Positions 7,377-16,800 of a stretch of DNA of 64,000 nucleotides are shown piece after piece. The first letter of the stretch is position 1. Every line of letters begins with the position of its first letter. A model generated the notes under the pieces. The model did not search any database, had not been told where the DNA came from, and worked only from the letters and a program-made list of their open reading frames with translations. Location: contig JACRBC010000120.1 of NCBI GenBank assembly GCA_016213245.1, forward strand, positions 16,819 through 80,818, written 5' to 3'. The position numbers and the translations under genes were made by a program. The stretch comes from Candidatus Solibacter usitatus. GTDB taxonomy: Bacteria > Acidobacteriota > Terriglobia > Bryobacterales > Bryobacteraceae.

Positions 7377-8483
7377 ATGCTGAACCGCCTCTACATCGAC
7401 AACTTTCGGGCGTTCGTCAACTTTGAACAGAAGTTCGAGCGCAAGCAGTTGATCCTGGGACGCAACGGTTCGGGTAAGTCCTCGCTACTCGATGGGCTGT
7501 TCAAGATCCGGCAATTCGTGGTGATGGGCGACCGGGCCGAGGACACTTTCTATTCCAGCGAGTGCACGCTGTGGCTCAATCAGCCGCGACAGACCTGGGA
7601 GCTCGAAGCAGACCTGGAAGGAGTTCGCTACGTCTACCGGTTGGTGATTGAGCCCTGGGGCGACCCGCCGAAACCGCGGGTGGTGGAGGAGACGGTTGTT
7701 TGTGCGGGAAAGCCGATATTCGAGTTTCTCCTGGGAGAGGTCCATCTCTTCAACGATCGCTTTGAGCGGAAGGTACAGTATCCGTTCGACTGGCACCGCT
7801 CCGCCCTAGCGACAGTTCAAGGGCGCACGGACATTCAGATTCTGTCCCGATTCAATCAGTGGTTGGATCGAGTCTTCGTTTTTCGTCTCGACCCTTTTCG
7901 GATGGACCCGCGAGCCGAAAGGGAGTCCGTAAACCCGACGGTGGACCTCTCGAATTTCGCGGCCTGGTATCGGCACCTGGTCCAAGCCTACCCTCGACAG
8001 AACACTGAGTTCCTGAAGGGCCTCCAATCATCGGTCGACGACTTCAGCTACTTGAAGCTCGAAGAGGCGGGCGAGAACGTACGGCGACTGGCCGCTGAGT
8101 TCGAACAAAGGGACGGGAAGGTGCTGAAGTTCGGGTTCGGGGAGCTGTCCGAAGGGCAGAGGTGCCTGATCTGTCTTTACGCCATCCTGCATTTCGTCCT
8201 CGCAACCGGCTGCACCGTAGTTCTAGATGAACCAGACAACTTCGTGTCCTTGCGCGAGATTCAACCCTGGCTTATGGCCGCCGACGACATGCTCGCGGAC
8301 GGTCTCGGGCAATTGCTTGTCATCTCCCATCACCCGGAACTGCTGAATCAGTGGGCGCCCGGATCAGGAATTCACTTTTTTCGCGAGAACAACGGGTCGG
8401 TTCGTACCAAGGCCTTCACGGGAGATCCGCACAGCAATCTGTCCCCCGCCGAGTTGATCGCGCGAGGCTGGGAGCGTGAGTAA
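7377..8483 (+). CDS. AAA_21/ABC-type ATPase of a putative ATPase-TOPRIM defence pair
   Basis: 368 residues. SMC/ABC-like P-loop ATPase: N-terminal LYIDNFRAFVNFEQKF strand pair typical of RecF/AAA_21 proteins, Walker A LGRNGSGKSS (about residues 27-36), an ABC-signature-like LSEGQR, Walker B CTVVLDEPDN and a switch His in LLVISHHPEL. The Rad50-like insert between the halves is short and not a long coiled coil. ATG 7377 is chosen over TTG 7368 because it gives the usual N-terminus. The 3' end overlaps the next gene by 8 bases. Base composition is visibly lower in GC than the flanks (many AAT, TTC, TTG and GAT codons). Families with this layout (AbiL, PARIS, RloA, OLD/Gabija) are anti-phage systems; that role here is inference. 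Confidence 0.85.
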   Translation: MLNRLYIDNFRAFVNFEQKFERKQLILGRNGSGKSSLLDGLFKIRQFVVMGDRAEDTFYSSECTLWLNQPRQTWELEADLEGVRYVYRLVIEPWGDPPKPRVVEETVVCAGKPIFEFLLGEVHLFNDRFERKVQYPFDWHRSALATVQGRTDIQILSRFNQWLDRVFVFRLDPFRMDPRAERESVNPTVDLSNFAAWYRHLVQAYPRQNTEFLKGLQSSVDDFSYLKLEEAGENVRRLAAEFEQRDGKVLKFGFGELSEGQRCLICLYAILHFVLATGCTVVLDEPDNFVSLREIQPWLMAADDMLADGLGQLLVISHHPELLNQWAPGSGIHFFRENNGSVRTKAFTGDPHSNLSPAELIARGWERE

Positions 8484-9024
8484 GCCGTCTCTCGTCACAA
8501 TCCTCGCAGAGGATCAGCGCCATCAGCAGTTCATTCGCCGTCTGTTGAAGCGCCTCGGATACACAAACCACGACATCCGGGAGTGCGCCTTGCCGGCCGG
8601 CCGCGGTTGTGGAGAGCAGTGGGTTCGGAAACTTTATCCCCAGGAAGTGACGGGGTTCCGTTCGCGCAGTGCGCGCGCAGCAACCGCTCTTGTCGTGGCC
8701 GTCGATGCTGATACGGCCGACGTGGCGGAACGTGAAACGCAACTCGGAACTTCGCTGCGCGACCAGGGCGTAGCGCCACGGCTCGCTCACGAAGCCGTAG
8801 CCCACCTGATCCCCAAACGGAGTATCGAGACATGGGTCCTATGCCTGAACGGCCAGCCTGTCGACGAAACGACCGACTACAAGCAACGGGCAGACAACAG
8901 CCAGATTCCGGACGCGGCAAACGCCTTCTTCGCCTGGAGCCGCACCAACGCCACCGTTCCGGCGATATGCATCCCTTCACTCAGGACGGCAATCCCGGAG
9001 ATCCGGCGCATAGCGCCGAAGTAG
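8476..9024 (+). CDS. Small TOPRIM-like protein (DUF4276/RloB-like layout), partner of the ATPase
   Basis: 182 residues, coupled to the ATPase by an 8-base overlap. The layout is that of a single TOPRIM-type nuclease domain: a first acidic motif after a beta strand (LVTILAEDQRHQQFIRRLL, acidic pair near residues 12-13), a DxD after the second hydrophobic strand (ALVVAVDADT), and a late PKRSIETWVLCL block like the (P)E-IEAWLLA motif of DUF4276-type proteins. I cannot place it firmly in RloB, DUF4435 or DUF4276. In AbiL and PARIS the equivalent subunit is the effector nuclease held by the ATPase. GC content is again below the neighbours. Convergent with trxB, 7 bases apart. Confidence 0.75.
   Translation: MSKPSLVTILAEDQRHQQFIRRLLKRLGYTNHDIRECALPAGRGCGEQWVRKLYPQEVTGFRSRSARAATALVVAVDADTADVAERETQLGTSLRDQGVAPRLAHEAVAHLIPKRSIETWVLCLNGQPVDETTDYKQRADNSQIPDAANAFFAWSRTNATVPAICIPSLRTAIPEIRRIAPK
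9004..9018. other. Short perfect hairpin at the TOPRIM/trxB convergence
   Basis: CGGCGC-ata-GCGCCG, a 6-base stem with a 3-base loop, within the last codons of the TOPRIM-like gene and 14 bases before the end of trxB. It could slow polymerase from either side, but there is no T-tract, so a terminator is not established. Confidence 0.3.
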
Positions 9025-9031
9025 ACCCGCC

Positions 9032-9955
9032 TCAGTGCCCCTCCGCCTCCAGAAAGCGCTCCGCCTCAATCGCCGCCTTGCAGCCCGCGCCTGACGCCGT
9101 GATCGCCTGCCGGTAGGTGCGGTCCTCCACATCGCCGGCGTGGAACACCCCGGCGATGTTGGTACGCGCCCCGCCGTGGCTCACGATGAATCCGTCGGTG
9201 TCCAGGTCCAGTTGCCCCACAAACGGCTGCGTGTTCGGCACGTGGCCGATGGCCAGAAAAAAACCGTCCACCTCCTGCGTCCACTCCTCGCCCGTCTTCA
9301 CGTTCTTCAGCCGGACGGCCTCGACGGAGTTCTTCGACGCGTCGAAGATATCCACCGGAATCGTGCTGGTCAGCCACTTGATCTTCGGGTTGGCCTTGCA
9401 CCGCTCCAGCATGATCTTCGACGCCCGGAACTCGTCGCGGCGGTGGACCAGCGTCACCTCCGAGCCAAAGCGCGTCAGAAAGTTGGCCTCCTCCATGGCC
9501 GAGTCGCCCCCGCCGATCACCATGATCTTTTTGTCCCTGTAGAAGAAGCCGTCACACGTCGCGCAGGAGCTGACGCCGTGGCCGATCAGCCGCTGCTCGT
9601 TGGGCAGGCCCAGCCAGCGCGCCGAGGCGCCCGAGGCGACAATCAACGTCCGGCACTCGTGCCACTCCTCGTCCACCTTCAGCCGGAACGGCCGCCGGGA
9701 GAGATCCGCCTCCTCTACCTTGCCCGTAACGTACTCAGCGCCGAATCGCGCCGCCTGCTGCTTCATGTTCTCCACCAGTTGCGGGCCCATGATGCCCTCC
9801 GGGAAGCCCGGGAAGTTTTCCACCTCCGTGGTCAGCGAGAGTTGCCCGCCCGGCTCGTGCCCGCTGATCACCAGCGGCTTCAGGCCGGCGCGCGCCGTGT
9901 AGATGGCCGCGGTGTTGCCCGCGCACCCCGATCCGATAATGATGACGTCTCGCAT
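9032..9955 (-). CDS. trxB: Thioredoxin-disulfide reductase
   Basis: 307 residues, normal length. FAD/NADPH flavoprotein that reduces thioredoxin in the cytoplasm. FAD-binding GSGCAGNTAAIYTARAG at the N-terminus, GGQLSLTTEVENFPGFP, redox-active CATC in SSCATCDGFFYRDK near residue 135, NADPH-binding GGGDSAMEEA with HRRDEFRA, and C-terminal AGDVEDRTYRQA. The ATG is preceded by a strong GGGAGGA 6 bases upstream. The frame continues far upstream antisense to the fucosidase, but that part has no homology features. No thioredoxin gene lies beside it. Confidence 0.97.
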   Translation of the reverse strand: MRDVIIIGSGCAGNTAAIYTARAGLKPLVISGHEPGGQLSLTTEVENFPGFPEGIMGPQLVENMKQQAARFGAEYVTGKVEEADLSRRPFRLKVDEEWHECRTLIVASGASARWLGLPNEQRLIGHGVSSCATCDGFFYRDKKIMVIGGGDSAMEEANFLTRFGSEVTLVHRRDEFRASKIMLERCKANPKIKWLTSTIPVDIFDASKNSVEAVRLKNVKTGEEWTQEVDGFFLAIGHVPNTQPFVGQLDLDTDGFIVSHGGARTNIAGVFHAGDVEDRTYRQAITASGAGCKAAIEAERFLEAEGH

Positions 9956-10009
9956 GAAGTGGTCCTCCCGAGAATATGCTAGCGGATGGGCGAGCGCCGG
10001 CGGAAGCGA

Positions 10010-10015
10010 TAGAAT
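10010..10015 (+). promoter_or_regulatory. -10 box TAGAAT upstream of the fucosidase gene
   Basis: TAGAAT is 15 bases before the ATG at 10031. The implied leader is under 10 bases and has no Shine-Dalgarno (CAGATCCCC). Confidence 0.4.
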
Positions 10016-10030
10016 ACGCTTCAGATCCCC

Positions 10031-11773
10031 ATGAGACCCGCTCGCATTGCCGCTTTTTCTTTGATGCTCGCCGCCCTCGTCCAGGCTCAACCTTCGCAGA
10101 TGCCCCTCTCGCCCGAGGAGCGCACGCGCTGGTTCCGCGAAGCCAAGTTCGGCATGTTCATCCATTGGGGCGCCTATTCCGTCATCGGCCGCCACGAGTG
10201 GATCCGCACCCAGGCGCAGATTCCCCAGGCCGACTACGATCAGTACGCCCGCGCCTTCAATCCCGTGAAGTTCAACGCCGACTCGTGGGTGGATCTGGCC
10301 AAGAACGCCGGCGCCAAGTACATGGTCATCACCTCCAAGCACCACGACGGCTTCAGCATCTTCCGCAGCCAGACCAGCGACTACGACATCGAAATCACGC
10401 CCTACCCCGGCGACCCCCTGAAACAGCTCGCCGCCGCCGCCAGGAAGAAGGACATGCGCCTCGGCTTCTACCACTCCATCATGGACTGGCATCATCCCGA
10501 CTACCGCCCGCGGCGCTCCTGGGAGTTTCCGAAGAACTTCAAGGAAGGCGGCGACAACAACCGCTATATCGACTTCATGAAGGCGCAGATCAAAGAACTG
10601 CTCACCAACTACGGTGATGTCGCCATGATGTGGTTCGACGGCGAATGGGAGCACACCCTCGCCGAAGCCAAACGCGACGACGAGGTCTACGACTTCATCC
10701 GCGGCCTGCAGCCCAACACCCTGATCAACGACCGCCTGTACGAACGCAAGCCCGGCAACAAAGCCGACTTCGGAACGCCGGAGCAGTACGTGCCCGCCAC
10801 CGGCATGAAGGACCCCTCCGGCAAACCCATCCTCTGGGAGGCCTGCGTCACCATCAACGACGACTCCTGGGGCTACAACAAGTACGAGACCTCCTTCAAG
10901 ACCGAGCGCGATCTCATCCGCATGCTCATCGAGGTGGTCTCCAAGGGCGGCAACCTCCTGCTCAACGTCGGCCCCAAGCCCGATGGCACAATCCAGGACG
11001 AGTTCATCACGCGCCTCAACGCCATGGGCCGCTGGATGAAGGTCAACAGCGAGTCGATCTACGGGACCACAGCCAGCCCGTTTGAGCGCATGTCGTTCTT
11101 CGGCTGCGCCACCACCAAGGGCCGCAAGCTCTACCTGCACGTCTTCGACTGGCCCCGCAACGGCGAGCTGCGCGTCTCGGGCCTGCGCAATATCGTGCAC
11201 TCGGCGCGCCTGCTGGCCGACCCCTCGCGCCAGCTCAGGTCGGCGCGCGACGGCGACGACGTCGTGATCACCATCCCCGGAACGGCCCCGGATGAGGCCG
11301 CCAGCGTCATCGAGTTGAGCCTCGACGGCTCGCCCGTCGCCGTCCCGTTCGCCAACCGCCCGGACGCCAAGGGCGTCCTCCGCCTCGGCGCTGAGTCCTG
11401 CGAGATCGAAACCGCGTTCGGACAGCGAGCCAGGAAGGAGAATGCCCTTGGCCACGTCTTCCTCACCCGCTGGACCCGCGACACGGATGTGCCTTCCTGG
11501 ACGCTGGAAGTCCCCAAGTCCGGGCGCTACAAGGTGGAGGTCAGCTACGCCTCCCGGCACGCTGGTACGCCGCTGGCGGTGGAAATCGGCGGCGCCAAAC
11601 TCGAAACCAAGTCGGTCAACACCGGCGGCGACTGGGTGTTCAAGAGCTCTCCGCTCGGTGAGCTGGAAGTGAAATCCGGCTCGACCGAGGCCCGCGCGCG
11701 CATCCAACCGCAGGGCGGCACCGTGAACCTGGAACGAATTGTTTTACGGCCCGTCGCTCCGGCCGCGAACTGA
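10031..11773 (+). CDS. Alpha-L-fucosidase, GH29
   Basis: 580 residues with a signal peptide (AAFSLMLAALVQAQ), so exported. Retaining GH29 enzyme cleaving terminal alpha-fucose. Signatures: WFREAKFGMFIHWGAYSV, FNADSWVDLAKNAGAKYMV, TSKHHDGFSIF, LGFYHSIMDWHHPDY, and MMWFDGEWE where Asp203 is the expected nucleophile. WEACVTINDDSWGYNKYE and GGNLLLNVGPKPDGTIQ close the catalytic domain near residue 330. The remaining 250 residues are beta-rich carbohydrate-binding-like domains. Possible targets are plant, algal or host fucosylated glycans. No sulfatase or other glycosidase adjoins it. Confidence 0.95.
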   Translation: MRPARIAAFSLMLAALVQAQPSQMPLSPEERTRWFREAKFGMFIHWGAYSVIGRHEWIRTQAQIPQADYDQYARAFNPVKFNADSWVDLAKNAGAKYMVITSKHHDGFSIFRSQTSDYDIEITPYPGDPLKQLAAAARKKDMRLGFYHSIMDWHHPDYRPRRSWEFPKNFKEGGDNNRYIDFMKAQIKELLTNYGDVAMMWFDGEWEHTLAEAKRDDEVYDFIRGLQPNTLINDRLYERKPGNKADFGTPEQYVPATGMKDPSGKPILWEACVTINDDSWGYNKYETSFKTERDLIRMLIEVVSKGGNLLLNVGPKPDGTIQDEFITRLNAMGRWMKVNSESIYGTTASPFERMSFFGCATTKGRKLYLHVFDWPRNGELRVSGLRNIVHSARLLADPSRQLRSARDGDDVVITIPGTAPDEAASVIELSLDGSPVAVPFANRPDAKGVLRLGAESCEIETAFGQRARKENALGHVFLTRWTRDTDVPSWTLEVPKSGRYKVEVSYASRHAGTPLAVEIGGAKLETKSVNTGGDWVFKSSPLGELEVKSGSTEARARIQPQGGTVNLERIVLRPVAPAAN

Positions 11774-11815
11774 TCCCGCCGCGTTTGCGTATCTACATGA
11801 GATTGGAGGAATTCG

Positions 11816-12559
11816 ATGCCGTTCCGCTCGCGCCGCTCCGTCCTCGCCCTCGCCTGCCTGGCGGTGGCAGGCTGCGGCGTCAACTGGTCCGATGATTCCA
11901 GGACACCCGGCGGCCGGCCGGGCCCGGTCGTTCGCGACAAAGTAGTGATCGAAAAGGAAAAGGCCGCCCGCGCCGAACTGGTGCAGGTGGATCTCACGAT
12001 GGGCGCCGGTGAACTCGACGTACGCGGCGGCGCGGCCGGCCTGCTCGAAGCCGAGTTCGCCTACAACATCCCCTCCTGGAAGCCGGAGGTCCGTTACGAC
12101 GATTCCAGCTTCCGCGGCCGCCTCTCCATTCGCCAGCCCAAGGGCGACACCACGATCGGAGACGTCAAGAATGAATGGAAGCTGCGGCTGGCCAATTCCA
12201 TCCCTCTCGACATCGCCGTGCGCTGCGGCGCCGGCGAAAACCGCCTGGACCTCCGCGACCTCAAGCTGCGGAGCGTGGAGATCCACCTGGGCGCCGGCAC
12301 GGTCGACCTGGACCTGCGTGGTAAGCCAGAAAAAGACTACGACGTCAGCATCCATGGCGGCGTCGGCGAAGCCACCGTGCGCGTGCCTTCGGCCGCCGGC
12401 GTCGTCGCCGAAGCCCGGGGCGGCATCGGCTCGATCGAGGTCCGGGGCATGAAGAAGGACGGCAGCCGCTGGGTCAACGACGCCTACGGCAAGTCCAAGA
12501 CCACCATCCGCCTGGACGTCAAGGGCGGCATCGGGCAGATCAATATCTTCGGCGGCTAG
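11816..12559 (+). CDS. Toastrack-type (LiaF/DUF4097-like) lipoprotein
   Basis: 247 residues. Lipobox LAVAGC with Cys near residue 21, so probably lipid-anchored. The body is a repetitive beta structure with alternating Gly-rich turns (MGAGELDVRGGAAG, CGAGENRLDLRDLK, GAGTVDLDLRG, GGVGEATVRVP, GGIGSIEVRG, GGIGQINIFGG), the pattern of LiaF-C/DUF4097 toastrack domains. These appear in envelope-stress regulators and adhesin-like proteins; the exact role is unknown. A strong GGAGG lies 6 bases before the ATG. It follows the fucosidase by 42 bases and may be co-transcribed. Its stop overlaps the convergent FkbM gene by 4 bases. Confidence 0.8.
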   Translation: MPFRSRRSVLALACLAVAGCGVNWSDDSRTPGGRPGPVVRDKVVIEKEKAARAELVQVDLTMGAGELDVRGGAAGLLEAEFAYNIPSWKPEVRYDDSSFRGRLSIRQPKGDTTIGDVKNEWKLRLANSIPLDIAVRCGAGENRLDLRDLKLRSVEIHLGAGTVDLDLRGKPEKDYDVSIHGGVGEATVRVPSAAGVVAEARGGIGSIEVRGMKKDGSRWVNDAYGKSKTTIRLDVKGGIGQINIFGG

Positions 12560-13386
12560 TGATAATACAGCACGTGCGGCTGGAAGCGGCGCCCCACCAG
12601 CTCGCAGGGCCCGCACGTCGTCACATACCGCGGGTTCGCCCCCAGGATCACCTTCGGTAGCACAACCTGGTCGTCCGGCCGGTGGTAGGCGTCGATGGAC
12701 AGGCGCGGCTTGAACCGCGCCAGCGTCTGCCTTGCCCCTGCCAGCGCCTCCCGTTCCGCTCCCTCGATGTCGAGTTTCATGAAATCCACCTTCGGCAATG
12801 CCAGTTCGGCCATCAGCGTGTCGATCCTTACCAGCGGCACCTCGATCTGGCCGTCGCTGTTCTGATCGAACACCACGCTCCCCATGCCGGAGTTGACCCG
12901 CGAAAAATTGAACTTCGTGGATGTTTCGCTGCTCCAGGCACCCCTGGGACAGATCACCACTTTGCCGGCCGCAATCTCGCCGGCGAAATTCCGGCGCAGG
13001 CATTCGAGGTTCAGCGGGTTGATTTCCATCACTACCACTTTGGCCGCGCCTCGATGCAGAGCGAGGTGGGTGTACGTCCCCACGTGCCCGCCTATGTCAA
13101 TCACGATGTCTCCGGGCCGGACCTGCAGCGACGGATTGTTTTCCAGCATGAGTTCGTGCTCCGCCAGAAGGTACGGCACCAGCGCCGAACCGCCAATCGC
13201 GTCCCCGGCCTCCGGCGCCCAGAAGTCGCGCAGGCCGCTGTGCACCTTCACCAGCCCCAGCGCTTCATCCCGGGCGAGAACCCTGGATTGCCGGGTGTAG
13301 CTGTCCAGCAGGTCGCCAAACGGCGCCATGGCCCGCCGTGTATTCAGCGTGGACAGCAGATCGCAGTCCGTTTTGTACCCCTGCAC
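12556..13386 (-). CDS. FkbM-family methyltransferase, possibly 5'-frameshifted
   Basis: 276 residues from a GTG. SAM-dependent methyltransferase fold: motif I DIVIDIGGHVGTYTHLAL (near residue 92), acidic end of strand 2 in VVMEINPLNLECLRRNF, and the FkbM block PKVDFMKLDIEGAEREAL. Such enzymes O-methylate sugars or polyketides. The GTG has no Shine-Dalgarno. Upstream, in another frame, an ATG (13520) opens a short ORF containing a hydrophobic anchor that overlaps this start; a -1 (or +2) shift would join them. The gene may therefore be a frameshifted copy of a membrane-anchored methyltransferase, or it may simply start at the GTG. Confidence 0.8.
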   Translation of the reverse strand: MQGYKTDCDLLSTLNTRRAMAPFGDLLDSYTRQSRVLARDEALGLVKVHSGLRDFWAPEAGDAIGGSALVPYLLAEHELMLENNPSLQVRPGDIVIDIGGHVGTYTHLALHRGAAKVVVMEINPLNLECLRRNFAGEIAAGKVVICPRGAWSSETSTKFNFSRVNSGMGSVVFDQNSDGQIEVPLVRIDTLMAELALPKVDFMKLDIEGAEREALAGARQTLARFKPRLSIDAYHRPDDQVVLPKVILGANPRYVTTCGPCELVGRRFQPHVLYYH

Positions 13387-13520
13387 ATCTGAACGCCAAC
13401 TTGGCCGAACGTCACCAGGATGGGCACGGCCCAGACCGCTGCCAACCCCACCGCGCCAGCCATGAAGTAACGGACGAGCGAGCTGGTCGTTGTGCGGAAG
13501 GTACTGCGTGCGCTCGGCAT
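13344..13520 (-). pseudogene. 58-codon ORF encoding a membrane anchor, likely detached 5' end of the FkbM gene
   Basis: Reads MPSARSTFRTTTSSLVRYF, then a hydrophobic segment AGAVGLAAVWAVPILV, then runs out of frame to a TGA. The hydrophobic helix with basic residues before it looks like a signal anchor. It overlaps the FkbM frame by 43 bases and lies directly upstream. A single-base indel near 13385-13400 would fuse the two. It could instead be a short independent membrane peptide, for which I see no strong ribosome site. Confidence 0.45.
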
Positions 13521-13552
13521 TATCCGACTATCGGCCGGCCTGGCCGCCTTCT

Positions 13553-13852
13553 TTATAGCGCCTCAGCGTCCAGCAGGAGCATCGGTGCATCCGGGATCAG
13601 CTCACGGATCTCCGCGGACGCCCGCCGGAGCCGGGCCTCCTGGTCGGCCGCCATAATCATGACCGGCCGGTCGTCGCTCACGCCGAACAGCCGCCCGCGG
13701 TGCACATGATGGCCCTTGCCGAAGCCCATCACGCCGCGCATCACGCTGGCCCCTTCGACCCCCATGCTGTTCAGTTTCCGCACCACGGCCTCGTACAGCG
13801 GCACCTCTCCGTGGCTCTCCGTCTCAGCGAGGAAAATCAGCAGAACTTTCAT
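13553..13852 (-). CDS. DUF190 domain protein
   Basis: 99 residues. N-terminal strand MKVLLIFLAETESHGEVPLY, then VVRKLNSMGVEGASVMRGVMGFG and a late DRPVMIMAADQEARLRRA block, matching the ferredoxin-like, PII-related DUF190 family. Its ATG overlaps the TGA of the efflux pump gene (ATGA), so the two are translationally coupled. DUF190 proteins often accompany CrcB fluoride channels or transporters and are thought to be regulatory. Last gene of the metal-efflux operon. Confidence 0.88.
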   Translation of the reverse strand: MKVLLIFLAETESHGEVPLYEAVVRKLNSMGVEGASVMRGVMGFGKGHHVHRGRLFGVSDDRPVMIMAADQEARLRRASAEIRELIPDAPMLLLDAEAL

Positions 13853-16800
13853 CCCTCTTGCGCCGCCTCCTTCTTCGTCGATTCTCCGGTAACCAGCAGG
13901 TACAAGCTCGGCAGCGCCAGCAAAGTCAGCAACAGCGTGGACAGCAGTCCGCCCACAACAACCGTGGCCAGCGGCCGCTGCACGTCGCTGCCGATGCCCG
14001 TCGCGCGCGCCGCCGGCACCATCCCCAAGAGCGCCACCGCAATCATCATGAGGACCGGCCGCATCTGCGCGAGCGCGCCTTGCACCACCGCCTCCTGCAC
14101 CCCCAGTTCGGGATCGCTGCGCCGCCGGCGGTTGATTTCCGCCACTACCAGCACGCCGCTCATCACGGCCACGCCGAACAGACTGATGAAGCCCACCGCG
14201 CTCGACACGCTCAGGTTGATGCCTCGCATCCACAGGAAGACGATCCCGCCCACCAGCGAGAACGGCACGTTCATCAACACCAGCCCCGCATAGACGGGCG
14301 AGCCGAAGGTCCAGAACAGCAACAGGAAGATCACGGCGATGGTCACCGGCATGATGAAGGCCAGCCGCCGCTTGGCCCGTGTCAGGTTTTCGAACTGGCC
14401 GCCCCAATCCACCTCGTACCCCTTCGGCACGCGAATGGCCTTGCTGAACCTCGCCTGCGCATCGGCCACAAAGCTGCCCTGGTCGCGCCCGCGGATGTTC
14501 GTGCGCACCGTGATCTGACGCCGGTTCTCCCGCCGCGCGATGATGCTGGCCCCGTTCACCACCTCGATCCGCGCCAGTTGCGATAGCGGCACGCGCCCGC
14601 CCTCGCGGGTCGACACCAGAATCTCGCCGATCACGTGCGCGTCCTTGCGCGCCTCTGGAACGTAGCGCACCGTCACGTCGAACACCCGTTCGCCTTCAAA
14701 TACCGTGCTCACCGCCCGGCCGCCCACCGCCATTTCGACCACATCCTGCACGTCGCGAACGTTGATGCCATAACGCGCCACCGCCTGCCGGTCCACCTCG
14801 ATCCGCAGTTGCGGCTGGTCCTCTTCCTGTTCAATCGCCGAATCCGCCGCACCGGGTACTTGTTTAATCACTTCCAGCGCCTGCCGCGCCTGCGCCCTCA
14901 ATTCGTCCAGGTTCGGCCCGGTGAAAATCACAGCCAGATCCGCCGCTGATCCGGTTACCGCCTCGGTCACGTTGTCGATGATCGGCTGGGTGAAGCTGAA
15001 TGCCGCTCCGGGGATCTCGTCCCTCAGTTGCTTCGACATCGCCTCGATCAGCGCCGCCTTGTTTCTTCCGCTGCTCCACGTGTCGTAGGGCTTCAGGGCG
15101 ACGAACACCTCGTTCCTGTTCGCCCCATAGGGGTCCGTCCCCGAGTCGTTGCGTCCGCTCTGCGAGCTCACCAGCTTTACCTCGGGGAACCTGGCGAGAA
15201 TAGCCCGTAGCTGCGCCGCCACCTGCGCCGACTTCTCAATCGACACGCCCGGCGCCAGCGTCGCCCTCACCCAGATCACCCCTTCATCCAACTGCGGCAG
15301 AAACTCCGAGCCCAGCGATGCCGCCAGCAGGAAGGCCGCCAGCACCACCGCGACCGATGCCCCGACCGTCACCTTCGGCCAGGCCATGGTGGATTTCAGA
15401 GCCCGCCGGTACAGATCGCCCAGCCAGTGCAGCACGGGGTTGTCCCAGTCCTTGGCGCCATGCCGGAACAGGTACGTCGCCAGCACTGGAATCAGCGTCA
15501 GCGCGATCAGCAGCGAACCCAGCAGCGCGTAGCAGATCGTAAACGCCATCGGCGTGAACAACCGCCTCTCGACTCGCTCCAGCGTGAACAGCGGAATGTA
15601 GGCGCTGATGATGATCATCAGGGAGAAGAAGATCGGGCGTTCCATCTCCAACGCCGCGTCCCGCACGGCCCCCACAACCCCGCTGCGCGTCCCCAGTTTG
15701 CCGGCCCGCTGCCGCTCGACCAGCAGGTGCACCACGTGCTCCACCATCACCAGCGTCCCGTCCACGATGATGCCGAAGTCCAGCGCGCCCAATGACAGCA
15801 GATTCGCCGGGATGCCGGAAACCTGCATGCACACAAACGCGAACAGCAGCGACAACGGAATGGTGATCGCCGTCAACAGCGCCGCGCGCACGCTCCCGAG
15901 AAACAGGAAGAGCACGGCGACGACGATCACCAGCCCTTCCATCAGCGTGTGCGTGACCGTTCCCAGGGTGTTGCTCACCAGGTCCGTGCGGTCATAGATG
16001 GGCGTGATCCTCACGCCCTGGGGGAGCCGCGCGGAGTTCAGTTCGTCCACCGCCTCCTTGATGCCCTCCAGCACCTCGCTCGGGTTTTCGCCGCGGCGCA
16101 TCAGCACGATGCCTTCAACGCCGTTCTGCTTCTCATTCACACCGAAGATGCCCGCCGGCGGCGGCGCGCCAAACTTCACCCGCGCCACGTCCTTGACAAA
16201 TACGGGCACGCCCTTCGACTCGCTGACGACAATGCTCTCCACGTCGGCGATGGACTTCACCTGCCCCACTCCCCGGATCACCAGCGCCTGCTGTCCGTTG
16301 TCCAGCATCGCGCCGCCGGCATTCTGGTTGTTCGCATCCAGCGCCTGTGCCACCTGCGAGACGGTCAGCCCGTACTTGGCCAGCGACAGCGGGTCGATCT
16401 CCACTTGGTACTGCCGGATCAGGCCGCCGAACGGCGTCACGTCCGCCACACCCCGCACCTGCAGGAACCGCGGCTCAATCACCCAGTCCTGCAGTTCCCG
16501 CAACCGCATCGCATTGAAGCCCGGCCCCTCCAGCGAGTACCTGTACAATTCGCCGATGGGCGTCGACAGCGGGCCCAGTGACGGAGTCACACCCGGCGGC
16601 AGGTTGGCGTCCCGCAGCTTTTCCAGCACCACTTGCCGCGCGAAATAGTCGTTCACGCCGTAGGCGAACGTTAACTCCACCACAGACAACCCGAAGATGG
16701 TTCGCGATCTGCGCGCGATCACGTTCGGCACGCTGTTCAAGGCGCGCTCCAGCGGCACCGTCACCTGCTGCTCCACCTCTTCCGCCGCACGCCCCCGGTA

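Noticed and set aside
9956-11707. A very long minus-strand open frame upstream of trxB, antisense to the fucosidase gene
   Set aside because: Gly/Val/Ala-rich translation without domain features; the typical shadow of a GC-rich gene, and trxB has a clear start and ribosome site at 9955.
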